A DNA stretch of 64,000 bases. Origin: Allodiplogaster sudhausi (taxonomy: Eukaryota; Nematoda; Chromadorea; Rhabditida; Diplogasteridae). The position numbers were made by a program, and so were the translations under genes. The number at the start of each line of letters is the position of its first letter. The stretch's first letter is position 1. The stretch spans positions 239,501 through 303,500 of the forward strand of contig CALZFC010000097.1 in assembly GCA_945643635.1 (NCBI GenBank), read 5' to 3'. The notes under the pieces were generated by a model. That model had not been told where the DNA came from. It was given only the letters and a program-made list of their open reading frames with translations, and searched no databases. Positions 22,003-31,187 of this stretch are shown here, one piece after another.

Positions 22003-23640
22003 ATGGCCGATTCCGTCGTCAGCGACTACGTTTCTCGTCGTCTCAAACGTGGCGGAAAGAAGGCTTCCGTGGATCAGGCCGTCGCCACGGGCGTCGACCT
22101 TGCGAAGGTAAGATTACCTTCTCATTCTATCTTTATTTTTCCTCAGTTTAGATCATAATTTTTTTTAAACTAAATATATCTATTTTTTTAAATAAACAAA
22201 CAGATAAATTAATAACTATTTCCAGAACGATCTCCACTGCTTCCTCTACAAGAGCCACGGAGCAAACGTCGACCAGTACATCAACATCATCGAGCAGCGC
22301 ATGCAGTTGAAGAGGGAGCAGGTACCGGAGGGAAGATCACATTTTCAAGAAGAATATGAATAAAATGGAAAATATATGCGCCAAATATGTTACCAAATTG
22401 TAGAAAGATAAGGCGAAGGATGATTACTTTCAATCTCTTCTATCTCATCTATCGGAGAGCACAAGTTGATTGTACGAATCCGATGTAGTCTAGTGGTTAT
22501 GATTTGCGTCTCACATGCATGGCCGGGGTTCGATTCCCCGCATCGGAATAAACTTTTGCCTTATTTGCATCCGATGATTTAGGTTTATTCCCTTTATTTG
22601 GAATCCCTGGCACCGATCCGCGCTTTATCGGCCCTCGTTCATCCTTGACTCTACTTCTGCTATCACTGAAGAGAACTTTCTTCTGTACCTTGAATGCGCG
22701 CTCTTATTCTCGCTGGCTAATGCGCGTATGAGAATGTGAAGAGCGCGGCAATTTGAATTATCGACTAATTATGCTGTGATCGCCTTCCTTTAATAATGCG
22801 TCTTGATTCAATAAAAGAAGTAATATATTATGACTGTCTTTAAATTCGCATTAATTTTGCAGCTTTCCTACATCGTCGGCGGTCTCGTCTGCCTCTACCT
22901 CATCTTCGGAGGACTCGCCAACTTCATCTGCGGTTTCATTGGCTTCGCCTACCCGTGCTATGAGTCGGTCAAGGTGAGAGTGTTTTTTATTTCCCAATCT
23001 AAATGAACGAAGTCTGCATTCACTGCTCTAAAATCTAAATCGTAAAAAATATCCCTACCACTGAAAAAGCATGACCGCATTTCCTTGCAATTAGTGATGC
23101 GCTGCTTAAATAATCGACATCCTAGGCCGTCCGGAGCGTCGGCAAGGAGGACGACACGAAGTGGCTGATCTACTGGACGGTCTTCGCCGCCTTCTCGCTG
23201 CTCGACTGCTTCGCGGAGCCGATCATGCACGTCTTCCCCGTCTACTTCATCGCCAAGGCGCTCTTCCTCATGTACCTCTACCTGCCGCAGACCAACGGAG
23301 CCCAGTTCCTCTACAAGGTCGAATATCCTAAAAATATGAGAAGATTCGCATATTCGAAACAATCCTTGGAAATAATTAGAATATTCGAAAGAATTCTAAG
23401 AAGGTTCGCATATTCGAAGAAAAAACCCGGACTTGGATATCCCAAATACAAAAAGGAATTCCTACCGTGCTGAAACACTTTTTAAAATTGCATTGTATTT
23501 TTTATTACATATAAAAGAAAATCATATTCCAGGCTTACGTCGATCCGGCCGTGACGGCTCTCGACAAGTACCTCGATTCGCGGAAGGGAGAGCAAGCGTC
23601 GGCAGCGGCCGCCAGGGAACCTTCTCAGCAGTCTTCCTAG
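22003..23640 (+). CDS. yop-1: REEP5/YOP1-type ER-shaping protein (TB2/DP1/HVA22 family, 203 aa)
   Basis: Five exons: 22003-22107, 22226-22321, 22863-22973, 23126-23317 and 23533-23640. They total 612 nt with clean GT-AG junctions. The protein has a short cytosolic N-terminus, two hydrophobic hairpins (LSYIVGGLVCLYLIFGGLAN and a second around IYWTVFAAFSLLDCFAEPIM), and the family signature FIGFAYPCYESVKA followed by DDTKWLIYWTVF and YLPQTNGAQFLYK. REEP5/Yop1 proteins wedge into ER tubule membranes and generate curvature together with reticulons. Length and domain layout are normal for REEP5. The start codon is the first ATG of the conserved exon. The symbol is by family resemblance to the Caenorhabditis gene, not by orthology analysis. 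Confidence 0.92.
22479..22548 (+). tRNA. tRNA-Glu-like sequence, possibly degenerate
   Basis: Seven perfect acceptor pairs (TCCGATG with CATCGGA), a D arm GTCTAGTGGTTATGAT as in eukaryotic tRNA-Glu, and a perfect five-pair T arm (CGGGG TTCGATT CCCCG) with B box. The anticodon arm plus variable loop is about two bases shorter than usual and pairs poorly, so CTC (Glu) is suggested by overall similarity only. The internal A and B boxes look usable by RNA polymerase III. It lies in intron 2 of the REEP gene, same strand. Confidence 0.55.
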
Positions 23641-25340
23641 GAGCCGGATTCCTATCCCCTCCCCTCACTCTCCATCTCGCGTCCCCCACAGATAAAGGAA
23701 TTATACATAAGGCTGGCATCCATCGGAAGTTCATATTTGAAAAAAAAAATAAATGTGAAAACGGATTCTATTAATGTTATTTTGTTTCTTTTAAAATTAT
23801 TATGCTGAAGACTGCTTAGATTGTAAAATAAACGATGGCTGATAAGATATAAACTAAAGTTTGGTTAGTAAAACAGAACTGAAATTAATAATTAATAGTT
23901 CAAATTGCCCACTCGCCGATATTTTCTGATGTAAAACTCCCAAAAGACTAGGAATTGTATTTGACACGTGAAAAGTTCAGAAATGATTACAATTTCCACA
24001 GAGGATGACAGCGTTTTGTGCACTCTTCTCTAAATTCATATTCAATATTCAATTACAAAGGTAATCTTTTTGCAACAGCGCCGAATGGATATCCTTCCGG
24101 ATGAAGTGCCTGTGGAACATTATTCATGATTTCGACTTGCAATGTTGTTGGCCGACTGCCGACTCGACCAAGGACTGCACGACGCTGACAAAAACAGTTG
24201 TAGATGTCAAACATCTTGTATCCAGAAGAAGGAAATGAATCCAGTCGGTGAAATAGTTTGTAATTCTCTCTCTCATTCTTCATGGGCCCTATGCATTTCC
24301 AACGCTCTCCCACTAGCCGAAACGGGTGGCAGAGCAGAACGGTAGGCATTCACGCTGTGTAAAACCCAGCAAATGTAGGTTGCTGGCTGCAATGACTTCT
24401 CAACCCGTTGAGTCCATTGTTGAAATCATACTTCACAGGATCATTTCTGTAGTGTGTAGTTCACAACATGCATAACTGCGTGCCGATCCCAATCCGCGAT
24501 GAACGGTGAAATGGGCGGGGCACGAGCGGGAAACTGCCCTTCGGGGCTTGAGGACCGCGGCCGCCGGAAGGCAACTTTTGGTGGCTTGTGCCCGGCTCTT
24601 CTGAGCGGTTTACTTCCTAAGGTTTTTCTTCCTTCCACGCGTCGACAGCTTTCCCTTGCACTTGTTTTCACTAATACGATGAATATAAACAAATTACGCT
24701 GGCAACTAAAGATTTCCCCGAAATGAAACAAGAGAACCAAAAGGATTAAAATGAATACGCGCGTATTATTCGTTCAGTTCGCATGCGACAGGGTTAGCAG
24801 TCAGACAAGTTTATCAGCACAAAGAGAGAGTCCAGACAGCCGAGGAGAAGGGTCAGCTCAGGCGACAGGGAAGGGCATTGGTCCCGAGGCGTGGTGGTCG
24901 TCGAGGGGAACAAGAACAAGGGGAGAATACATACATAGATAAAGTAAGCGATGCTACAAACTATACACAGTACGCTTTACAAAAACAACACAATAATGAC
25001 ATTAAAAACTTTTATACGGTCTCCATCCATTTCTCAACATCTCTCCCCAATCAACTTCATGTTCTTGCACACAGTCAAGGCATTCAAAGAACTAAGAAAT
25101 CCCCGTCAAGTATAGGACGCTGGAGTCATATGTATAAGAAGAATGGACAGAAATCGTAGCTCTGGCTCCTCTGCATTTGACCGAGAAAATCTTTCGCCTT
25201 TTACTAAAGATTTCCGTGCAGAGGAGCAACTATGAGATTGCCCACTTTTTGGATCCCACTCGAAAGAGCGGGGCAAAGGTATCACACAAGTAATTTGAAC
25301 TTTCATCTGTTTTTCAAATTATTTCGAACAGTCTCTCAAT
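23641..25340. other. intergenic, no supported gene
   Basis: A polyadenylation-like AATAAA lies shortly after the REEP stop (near 23748). The rest contains only short ORFs without recognisable domains. Confidence 0.4.
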
Positions 25341-25346
25341 CACAAT

Positions 25347-25664
25347 AGAGAGATGTGTAGGCGCCAAACGGCTGATTTTCCCACGGTCCTAGAGGCCATG
25401 CCCCCTTTTCCTACTGTCTGCTTCATGCACACCGCGGATTTCTGGGGAATCCCCCCATGACGTCATCTTTCTGTGGGATGTGATATGGAGTAATAGCTTA
25501 GGTCTTAGAGGGGATCGCCCACACAAACTCACATCTCACAGAAAGGTGACGTCATAGGGGGATTCCATAGAAATCTGCGGGGTGCATGAAGCAGACAGTA
25601 GGAAAAGGGCGCGTGGCCTCTAGGACCGTGGGAAAATCAGTCGTTAGGCGCCTACACATCTCTC
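25347..25664. mobile_element. small inverted-repeat element (MITE-like), about 320 bp
   Basis: Arms of roughly 130 bp are imperfect reverse complements. The outer word AGAGATGTGTAGGCGCC at 25347 is mirrored by GGCGCCTACACATCTCT ending at 25664, and the inner arms contain ATGACGTCA and GTGACGTCAT. No coding capacity. Target duplications could not be fixed by eye. Confidence 0.7.
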
Positions 25665-26698
25665 TTACAATCCATCCTTTCAATCACAGTCTTCGCTCCC
25701 AATCCCAGTCTTTCCTCTCAGTCCACTTTTCAATTTTCGGCTTTTACCGTGATAAGGAGTGAAATCGTTATATTTGCATTCATTATGTACTCGGAAGAAT
25801 ATTTTGCGCATCCTCGAAACAGAGGAGAGCAGCCATTAATCAGAAGGAGGAAAAAGAGAGTTGCTGCCCGATTGATCTACCGCCTAAAATATATTAATTT
25901 GTCAGCTAAATTAGAATGGTTCTTTAAAAAAAACGATTAGATCAAAATTGGTAAATAAAATAGATGGTAAAAATAATAACTTTTTCTCTCACAAATAAAA
26001 GAACCGACACCTGTCTAATGATATTCATGCCATCTTCTCCATAGCTTGTATTGAGGACATCGATCGTGGACAGTGCTAAATAGTATCGTGCTTTTCTTTT
26101 CGAGAATCAATTAATTTTTGCAGAAGCGCGAGAAATTTAAATTGCTTGATCTTTTTTGTCGTCTCACGATATTCGCAGAACTCGCCAGTTCTATTCGTCG
26201 AGCACTGGCAGACGGTTTCGTTGCCGGGCAACGAGAGCTCGCACGTGGCTGCCGGGTCAGCCACGACGCACTTGTTCTCGTGGATCTGCCCATCGCTCTC
26301 GATATATCCACCGCAGTCTATAATGGAAAAATTATCTTTCTAAAAGCTTTCGTAAAATACTGGTATATTCTAATCTCTCTCTGAATTAGCATATTCTACA
26401 TTCTTCTTTAAACTTGCATATTCCACTTTTTTGAACTAGTATGTATATTCTAAAATTTTCATCCAGCATATTCTAATTTAATTCTGAACTAGAATATTCA
26501 AGCTTCGTTTTTAACTAGCATAGTCTAATTACTTTCTCTCACTCGATACTCTGGTCGTTGTCGTAGTTGTCGGCGTGGTCGTAGAGGTGCCCACTGAGGT
26601 CGCAGTTGATTCCGTGTCTGTTGATATCACTGACAATGAGCTTATAGCAAAATTAGAATACTTTAATCTACGAAATCTCTTAACACATGATGCCTGTC

Positions 26699-27035
26699 TG
26701 TAATGAAGCTAGCGCGCTTCTACGTTGTCGTGTGGATGTGGAGAAGACGAGGGAAAGTATGTGACACTTCTTTATCACCAAACTTGGCCCCAAAGGCAAC
26801 AACTAAATAGGACAAGGCAAGGGAAACGCAACCGCTCTAAAAGAGCTCAACCAGGCAGACTCAATAATATATTCTTAAAAGTCACGAAATGAATGAGAAG
26901 CTGACGTGTCATAACAAAAGACACCGCTCTCTAACTACAAGCATTCATAGAATGCACAACCAATGGCACTACAACTAGAGTGCACTTACATGGAATGGGG
27001 AGAAAGGAATGAGGTGGGAGGGGATCACTGTGACA
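26699..27035 (-). repeat. 3' LTR of the gypsy element
   Basis: 337 bp, TG...CA on both strands. Differs from the other LTR at three positions that I can see: near 26759, near 26817 and near 27029. Flanked on the left by TGTC. Confidence 0.95.
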
Positions 27036-27045
27036 TCCCCCTCCT
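27036..27045 (-). other. polypurine tract
   Basis: AGGAGGGGGA on the coding strand immediately before the 3' LTR; the usual primer site for plus-strand DNA synthesis in LTR elements. Confidence 0.8.
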
Positions 27046-29183
27046 ATCGATGCGGGCGTCCTCGACCGCCACGCTTGAGTGTCGCTGACTGCTGATGAGT
27101 GGAGAGAGGTTCTGCTTGCTGCTGCCTGGACTGGATGGAGTGCCGTTGTTGCTGTTCGGGATGAAGTCGCTCGTTACCATCAGGTCACTTGAATTCGCCG
27201 CCACCAGATCGCTTGAGATGGAGTCGCTTGAGGGTTTGCCCTTCGTAGTCGGCCCGCTGCTCGTCCCGTTGTCGTCGCTCGTTGTCCATCGTACCAGCTC
27301 CTGCAGCAACTCCTCATTCTCCTCACTGTTCTTGCTCTCTCCAGCCAAACAGTTTATCCTTCTCTGCATTCTCTTCTTATTCAATTCCCCGATCTGACAC
27401 TCTTCTGCTACCTTTCTCAGCTGATCAAAAGGAATGATGAGTTGCTCCTTACTACCTTCCTTTTTCACTCTCGCTGAGTTCTCTGTCACATCAATAACAC
27501 GGAAAGGCCCGCTCCATTCTGGTGTCAACTTCGGTACCGTATCCCCTCTTCCTACGGGTACTCTCACCAGCACTCTCTCACCTTTCCTTGGGTACTCTTT
27601 CTCTTCTACTCGATTCTTCCTATCATAATTGCTCTTCATTTTCCCGATTTCCTTCCTAGCGCGTTCTGCCGCTTCTTCTCTCGCCATTCGCATCCCCTCC
27701 ACTAGCTCTCTCGCATAGTCTTCTACTTCTACTGGCTTCTTTCCAACCTCTGCAAGTCTCTCTCCAAGTGGTCTCGGTTCTCTACCATATACTAAGAAGT
27801 ATGGGCTCATGCCAGTAGTGAAATGCGGCTTCGTATTATAAGCATAAACACAGAATGGCAGCATTTCGTCCCATTTCTCCTTCTCTTTCACCTTCTTCTG
27901 GAGCAATCTGATAAGGGTTCCGTTCAGTCTCTCGCACATGCCATTCTCGCGTGGAACATATCCCTTCGTCAAGATGTGCTTCACTTCTAGGATCTCAAGA
28001 ATATGGCTAAGAACGCGGTTCACGAATTCTCCCCCTCTATCAGACACCAGATTCTGCGGGAGACGACCTTCAGCTATCCATCCCCAGCAGAATTTCTCTG
28101 CTACTTCTTTTGCTCCCTTCGTCTGCATTGCAAATGCGGCTCCAAGCTTAGAGAAACAATCGATAACTGTCAGCATGTATCGATTACCCGAGAGAGATGT
28201 TCCCACCTCCATCACATCGATTGCCACTGTCTCGAATGGCTCTCCCACTACCATCGGCTTCAAAGGTGGCACCATCTCCTCTCTCACATTGAAAAGCGTA
28301 CATTCTCGGCACTTCTCGATGTACTCTCTAATGTCCTGGTTCATACTCGGCCAAAAGTACTCTTTGAGCTTCTTCTTCGTCTTGCTCACTTCCCAGTGTC
28401 CACCTAACTTTCCATCATGAAATTGCTCCAAAACTTCAGCACGCAGCTCTTCTGGGACGTAAAATTTACGCCCTCCTCGCGCTCCCTCTACCATCAGCAG
28501 ACCATTCTCTTCCGACCAACGGAATCCCTTCTCGCGCACCATTTTCTCCATTACTCCTTCCAACTTTCCCTTCATCTCACCGGCGAAAGCGTCGTCTTTC
28601 AACTTCTCGCGCCATCGCTCTCGCGTTCCTCCTAGGGACAGCGAGTTCACTACTCGCTCGATCTCGGCTTTCTCCTCTTGGGCCGATTCACTCGTTTCTG
28701 CTCCTGGCACTAACTCTCCTTTGCTCAGTGCGTCTGCAACCTTATTTGCCTTCCCTTTCACATACTCGATTGTGACATCACAAAACTGCAGTTCCAATGC
28801 CCATCTCATGATCCGCGCAGAAGTTGTTCTTTCACTGAAAAGCGCTTTCAACGGCATGTGGTCCGTTCTCACCACTACTCGCGTTCCAAAATAGATCGGC
28901 TTGAATTTGCGCAGCGCGTACATGACTGCTAGAGCTTCGCTATCAGTCACGTGGTACCTTCTCTCCGCTGGCGTGCACCTCTTCGATGCGAAGTACAAAG
29001 GATGGAAACAACCATCCTCCCCTTCCTGAGTCAAGACTGCTCCTACTGCTACTTGGCTCGCATCACAGTAGATCACAAAGGGTCTCTCTCCCTTCAAAGC
29101 CGCGTTCACGTCTGGCTGTGCTAGAATTGGAGCAGAAATGAACATCTCTTTCAGTTCCTCGAATGCTCTCTGCTCCTGCTCTC

Positions 29184-29263
29184 CCCACTTCCACTCTACC
29201 TTCTCACTCGTCAGTCTGGTCAACCCACTTCCACTCTACCTTCTCACTCGTCAGTCTGGTCAA
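29184..29263. repeat. 40-bp tandem duplication in gypsy pol
   Basis: The block starting CCCACTTCCACTCTACC occurs twice with a 40-bp period (29184 and 29224). Since 40 is not a multiple of three, it breaks the pol frame. Confidence 0.9.
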
Positions 29264-29332
29264 CACACTCGCCTTCTCCGAGAACTTGAAGACAAACTTT
29301 CTATAAAAAGATGCCATTCCAAGGAATCTTTT

Positions 29333-29338
29333 CAACTC
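29333..29338. other. 6-bp target-site duplication, left copy
   Basis: CAACTC immediately before the element end ATGATGAGTGTG, repeated at 45065-45070. Removing one copy plus 29339-45064 restores the gypsy reading frame as REVKELKRFLGMASFYRKF. Confidence 0.95.
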
Positions 29339-29368
29339 ATGATGAGTGTGCTGACCGTCTTGACCGGT

Positions 29369-29715
29369 CGAAATTTTTCTAAGTCCAGAAAGTCCTGTTG
29401 AAATTTTCACCGGTTATTTTTCTAAGTCCAGAACTCCCGTTGAAATTTTCGACCATTAATTTTTCTAAGTCCAGAACTCCCGTTGAAATTTTCGACCATT
29501 AATTTTTCTAAGTCCAGAACTCCCGTTGAAATTTTCATCCATTATTTTTCTAAGTCCAGAAGTCCCCGTTGAAATTTTCATCCATTATTTTTCTAAGTCC
29601 AGAAGTCCCCGTTGAAATTATCATCCATTATTTTTCTAAGTCCAGAAGTCCCCGTTGAAATTATCATCCGATATTTTTCTAAGTCCTGAACTTAGAATTG
29701 AAATTTTTCCCGTTC
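29369..29715. repeat. 43-bp tandem repeats at the left terminus, about 8 units
   Basis: Unit ATTTTTCTAAGTCCAGAACT and onwards (about 43 bp), with units varying slightly (CGACCATT or CATCCATT at the end). Mirrored at about 44688-45034. The word AAGTCCAG also recurs in the tRNA-like modules further in. Confidence 0.9.
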
Positions 29716-29734
29716 CACCTCGTTCTTGACCTGT

Positions 29735-30295
29735 GGAAATATCACAAGTCCAGGATCCCGACGGGAACCGAACCTGGGTCGCTTGCGTCGTAAGTCCCTG
29801 TGTTACCAATCGGCTATTCGTCCATCATACCAAGTTGTATGTGAAGAAGTAGACATTCGTGTGGCAGTGATCATACATCAGAGATCACACATCAATCACC
29901 GGAGGGGGGGTATTGTCAGGTCCAGATTTCTGCTAGTCGAAATATCACAAGTCCAGAACACTGAGAGGAATCGAACCTGAGCCGCTTGCGTCGTATGTCG
30001 TGACGTTACCAATGGGCTATTCGGTCATCATACCAACTTGCAAGTGAAGATGTAGACATTCGTGTGGAATGTGATCATACATCACATGATCACAGATTAT
30101 ATCCAAGGGGATAATATTTTTCAGCTAGTCGAAATATCACAAGTCCGGAATAAATAGAGCAATTGATATTGACCCAAGGAGGAATCGAACCTGAAACCTT
30201 TCGATTTGAAAACAAACTCACTACCAATGAGCCAATCGGCCGTCATACCATCTCGCAACTGAATATGTAGACATGCAAACGTGTATGTGGTAGTG
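29735..30295 (-). repeat. three tRNA-like modules in the left arm
   Basis: Read on the minus strand, three modules of about 110-190 bp each contain GGTATGA, an A-box-like TTGGTA/ATTGGTA word and a B box (GGTTCGATTCC, or GGTTCGGTTCC in the outermost). The A-to-B spacing is tRNA-like, and each ends with GGACTTGTGATATTTC. They are centred near 29790, 29985 and 30215. Stems are only partly paired, so they are tRNA-like rather than functional tRNAs. The plus-strand mirror copies are at about 44105-44668. Confidence 0.6.
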
Positions 30296-30524
30296 ATACA
30301 TATTTTCCACCAAGTCAAAACCCCTCGTGAATAATTCAGATACAGGAATATTTTCCAAGTCCGAAACCCCCGATGAATATTACTTTTAAAATATTCCAAG
30401 GTCAGGAAGAATGAATAATGATAGGAATTGAGCGAAACGTAAGCTAATTTATCATGCAATAACATGTAGTGACATGAAAAGAAAAAAACCGGAAGCGAAC
30501 ATATTCTCCAGTGTACATGTACTA

Positions 30525-30731
30525 TCATAAATGATGACCAAGTCTTTCTCTGTACTTTCTCTTTATGTTCTCAATAAATTTAATATAACGCCAACGAATT
30601 CTATTTATATCTGTACTGTTCTTAATGGAATGTATTATGAAATAACTTAACGCCCACGCAATAATGAAAATAACATATGATTTATGTACATACAAGTTAG
30701 AGAAAGAAAGAAAAGTTACGAAAAATGTCAT
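30525..30731 (-). CDS. small ORF with one hydrophobic segment (left arm)
   Basis: 68 codons from ATG, with a hydrophobic stretch (SYVIFIIAWALSYFIIH) followed by a basic tail (RIRWRYIKFIENIKRKYRER). It lies just downstream of, and on the same strand as, the small gene at 31151-30896. The mirror copy is at 43671-43877. Possibly a small membrane protein of the element; chance is not excluded. Confidence 0.3.
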   Translation of the reverse strand: MTFFVTFLSFSNLYVHKSYVIFIIAWALSYFIIHSIKNSTDINRIRWRYIKFIENIKRKYRERLGHHL

Positions 30732-30895
30732 ATAGGCTATGATGCATGTCTTATCAGCGTTCAGGATCTAGAGAGGATGCTACCAGCGCCAAGGCGGACA
30801 AGTTAGAAATAGTGCATACAAAAGGAGAGTCAAATCACAAACAGTACATTGATCACGAAAGCTACAAGATGCGGACAGTTACGAAGCTTCCTTCT

Positions 30896-31151
30896 CTATG
30901 CAATAGTAATATTGAAAGTGACTTTGCTGCCCTTCTCGATATGGAAGACGATCTGTCCCTCCTTGCCTATAGCCACGTTTTTGACAGTTTCTTCCTCATC
31001 GTTTTCCACCTAAAAGCAAATGATTTTAAATAAAATGAAGTGTCAAAGAACAAACCTTTTCGTATGCTTTCCCGTCCGCGCGTATTCGTTTGCCAATGCT
31101 AGCTGGACGTTTATTTGAAGGAAGTGATGTGGATGCATTCGCGGTTGACAT
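30896..31151 (-). CDS. small two-exon gene of the Maverick-like element (69 aa, left arm)
   Basis: Exons 31151-31056 and 31009-30896, mirror of 43251-43346 and 43393-43506. The basic N-terminal part (SNKRPASIGKRIRADGKAYE) joins through a 46-bp intron to an acidic part (ENDEEETVKN), then GQIVFHIEKGSKVTFNITIA. Both exons are in frame with GT-AG ends. Not recognised; it could be a DNA- or protein-binding accessory factor. Its start codon is 36 bp from the divergent polymerase start, so both genes probably share one control region. Confidence 0.55.
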
Positions 31152-31187
31152 GTTTGCAGATTCTCAGTCTATCACCTGTCAAGAATC
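31152..31187. promoter_or_regulatory. 36-bp divergent start-to-start spacer
   Basis: Only 36 bp separate the ATG of the small gene (minus) from the ATG of the polymerase gene (plus). Any shared promoter must overlap the first exons. No TATA-like motif is obvious. Confidence 0.45.

Larger units (their letters stand above)
27025..29332 (-). pseudogene. gypsy pol, C-terminal part: RT end, RNase H, integrase (frameshifted)
   Basis: After the nested insertion the frame resumes with LKRFLGMASFYRKF. It then meets a 40-bp tandem duplication (copies at 29184-29223 and 29224-29263) that shifts the frame. The following 730-codon frame encodes RNase H (PFVIYCDASQVAVGAVLTQ), an HHCC zinc module (HDGKLGGHWEV, then CREC) and the integrase core with Asp in DVMEVG, Asp in SDRGGEF and Glu in the PRENGMCERLNG region. 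A C-terminal DNA-binding part (ERVLVRVP, WSGPFRVIDV) and a Ser-rich tail follow. Integrase would insert the cDNA into host DNA. The frameshift and the nested insertion make this copy defective. Confidence 0.9.

Noticed and set aside
24053..24349. A 98-codon minus-strand ORF downstream of the REEP gene, considered as missing degenerin exons of copy A
   Set aside because: No degenerin motifs, no matching exon phases, and copy A already ends at a stop near 25836.
29369..29715. Regularly spaced repeats resembling a CRISPR array
   Set aside because: The repeats are head-to-tail 43-mers without unique spacers, in a eukaryotic transposon terminus.
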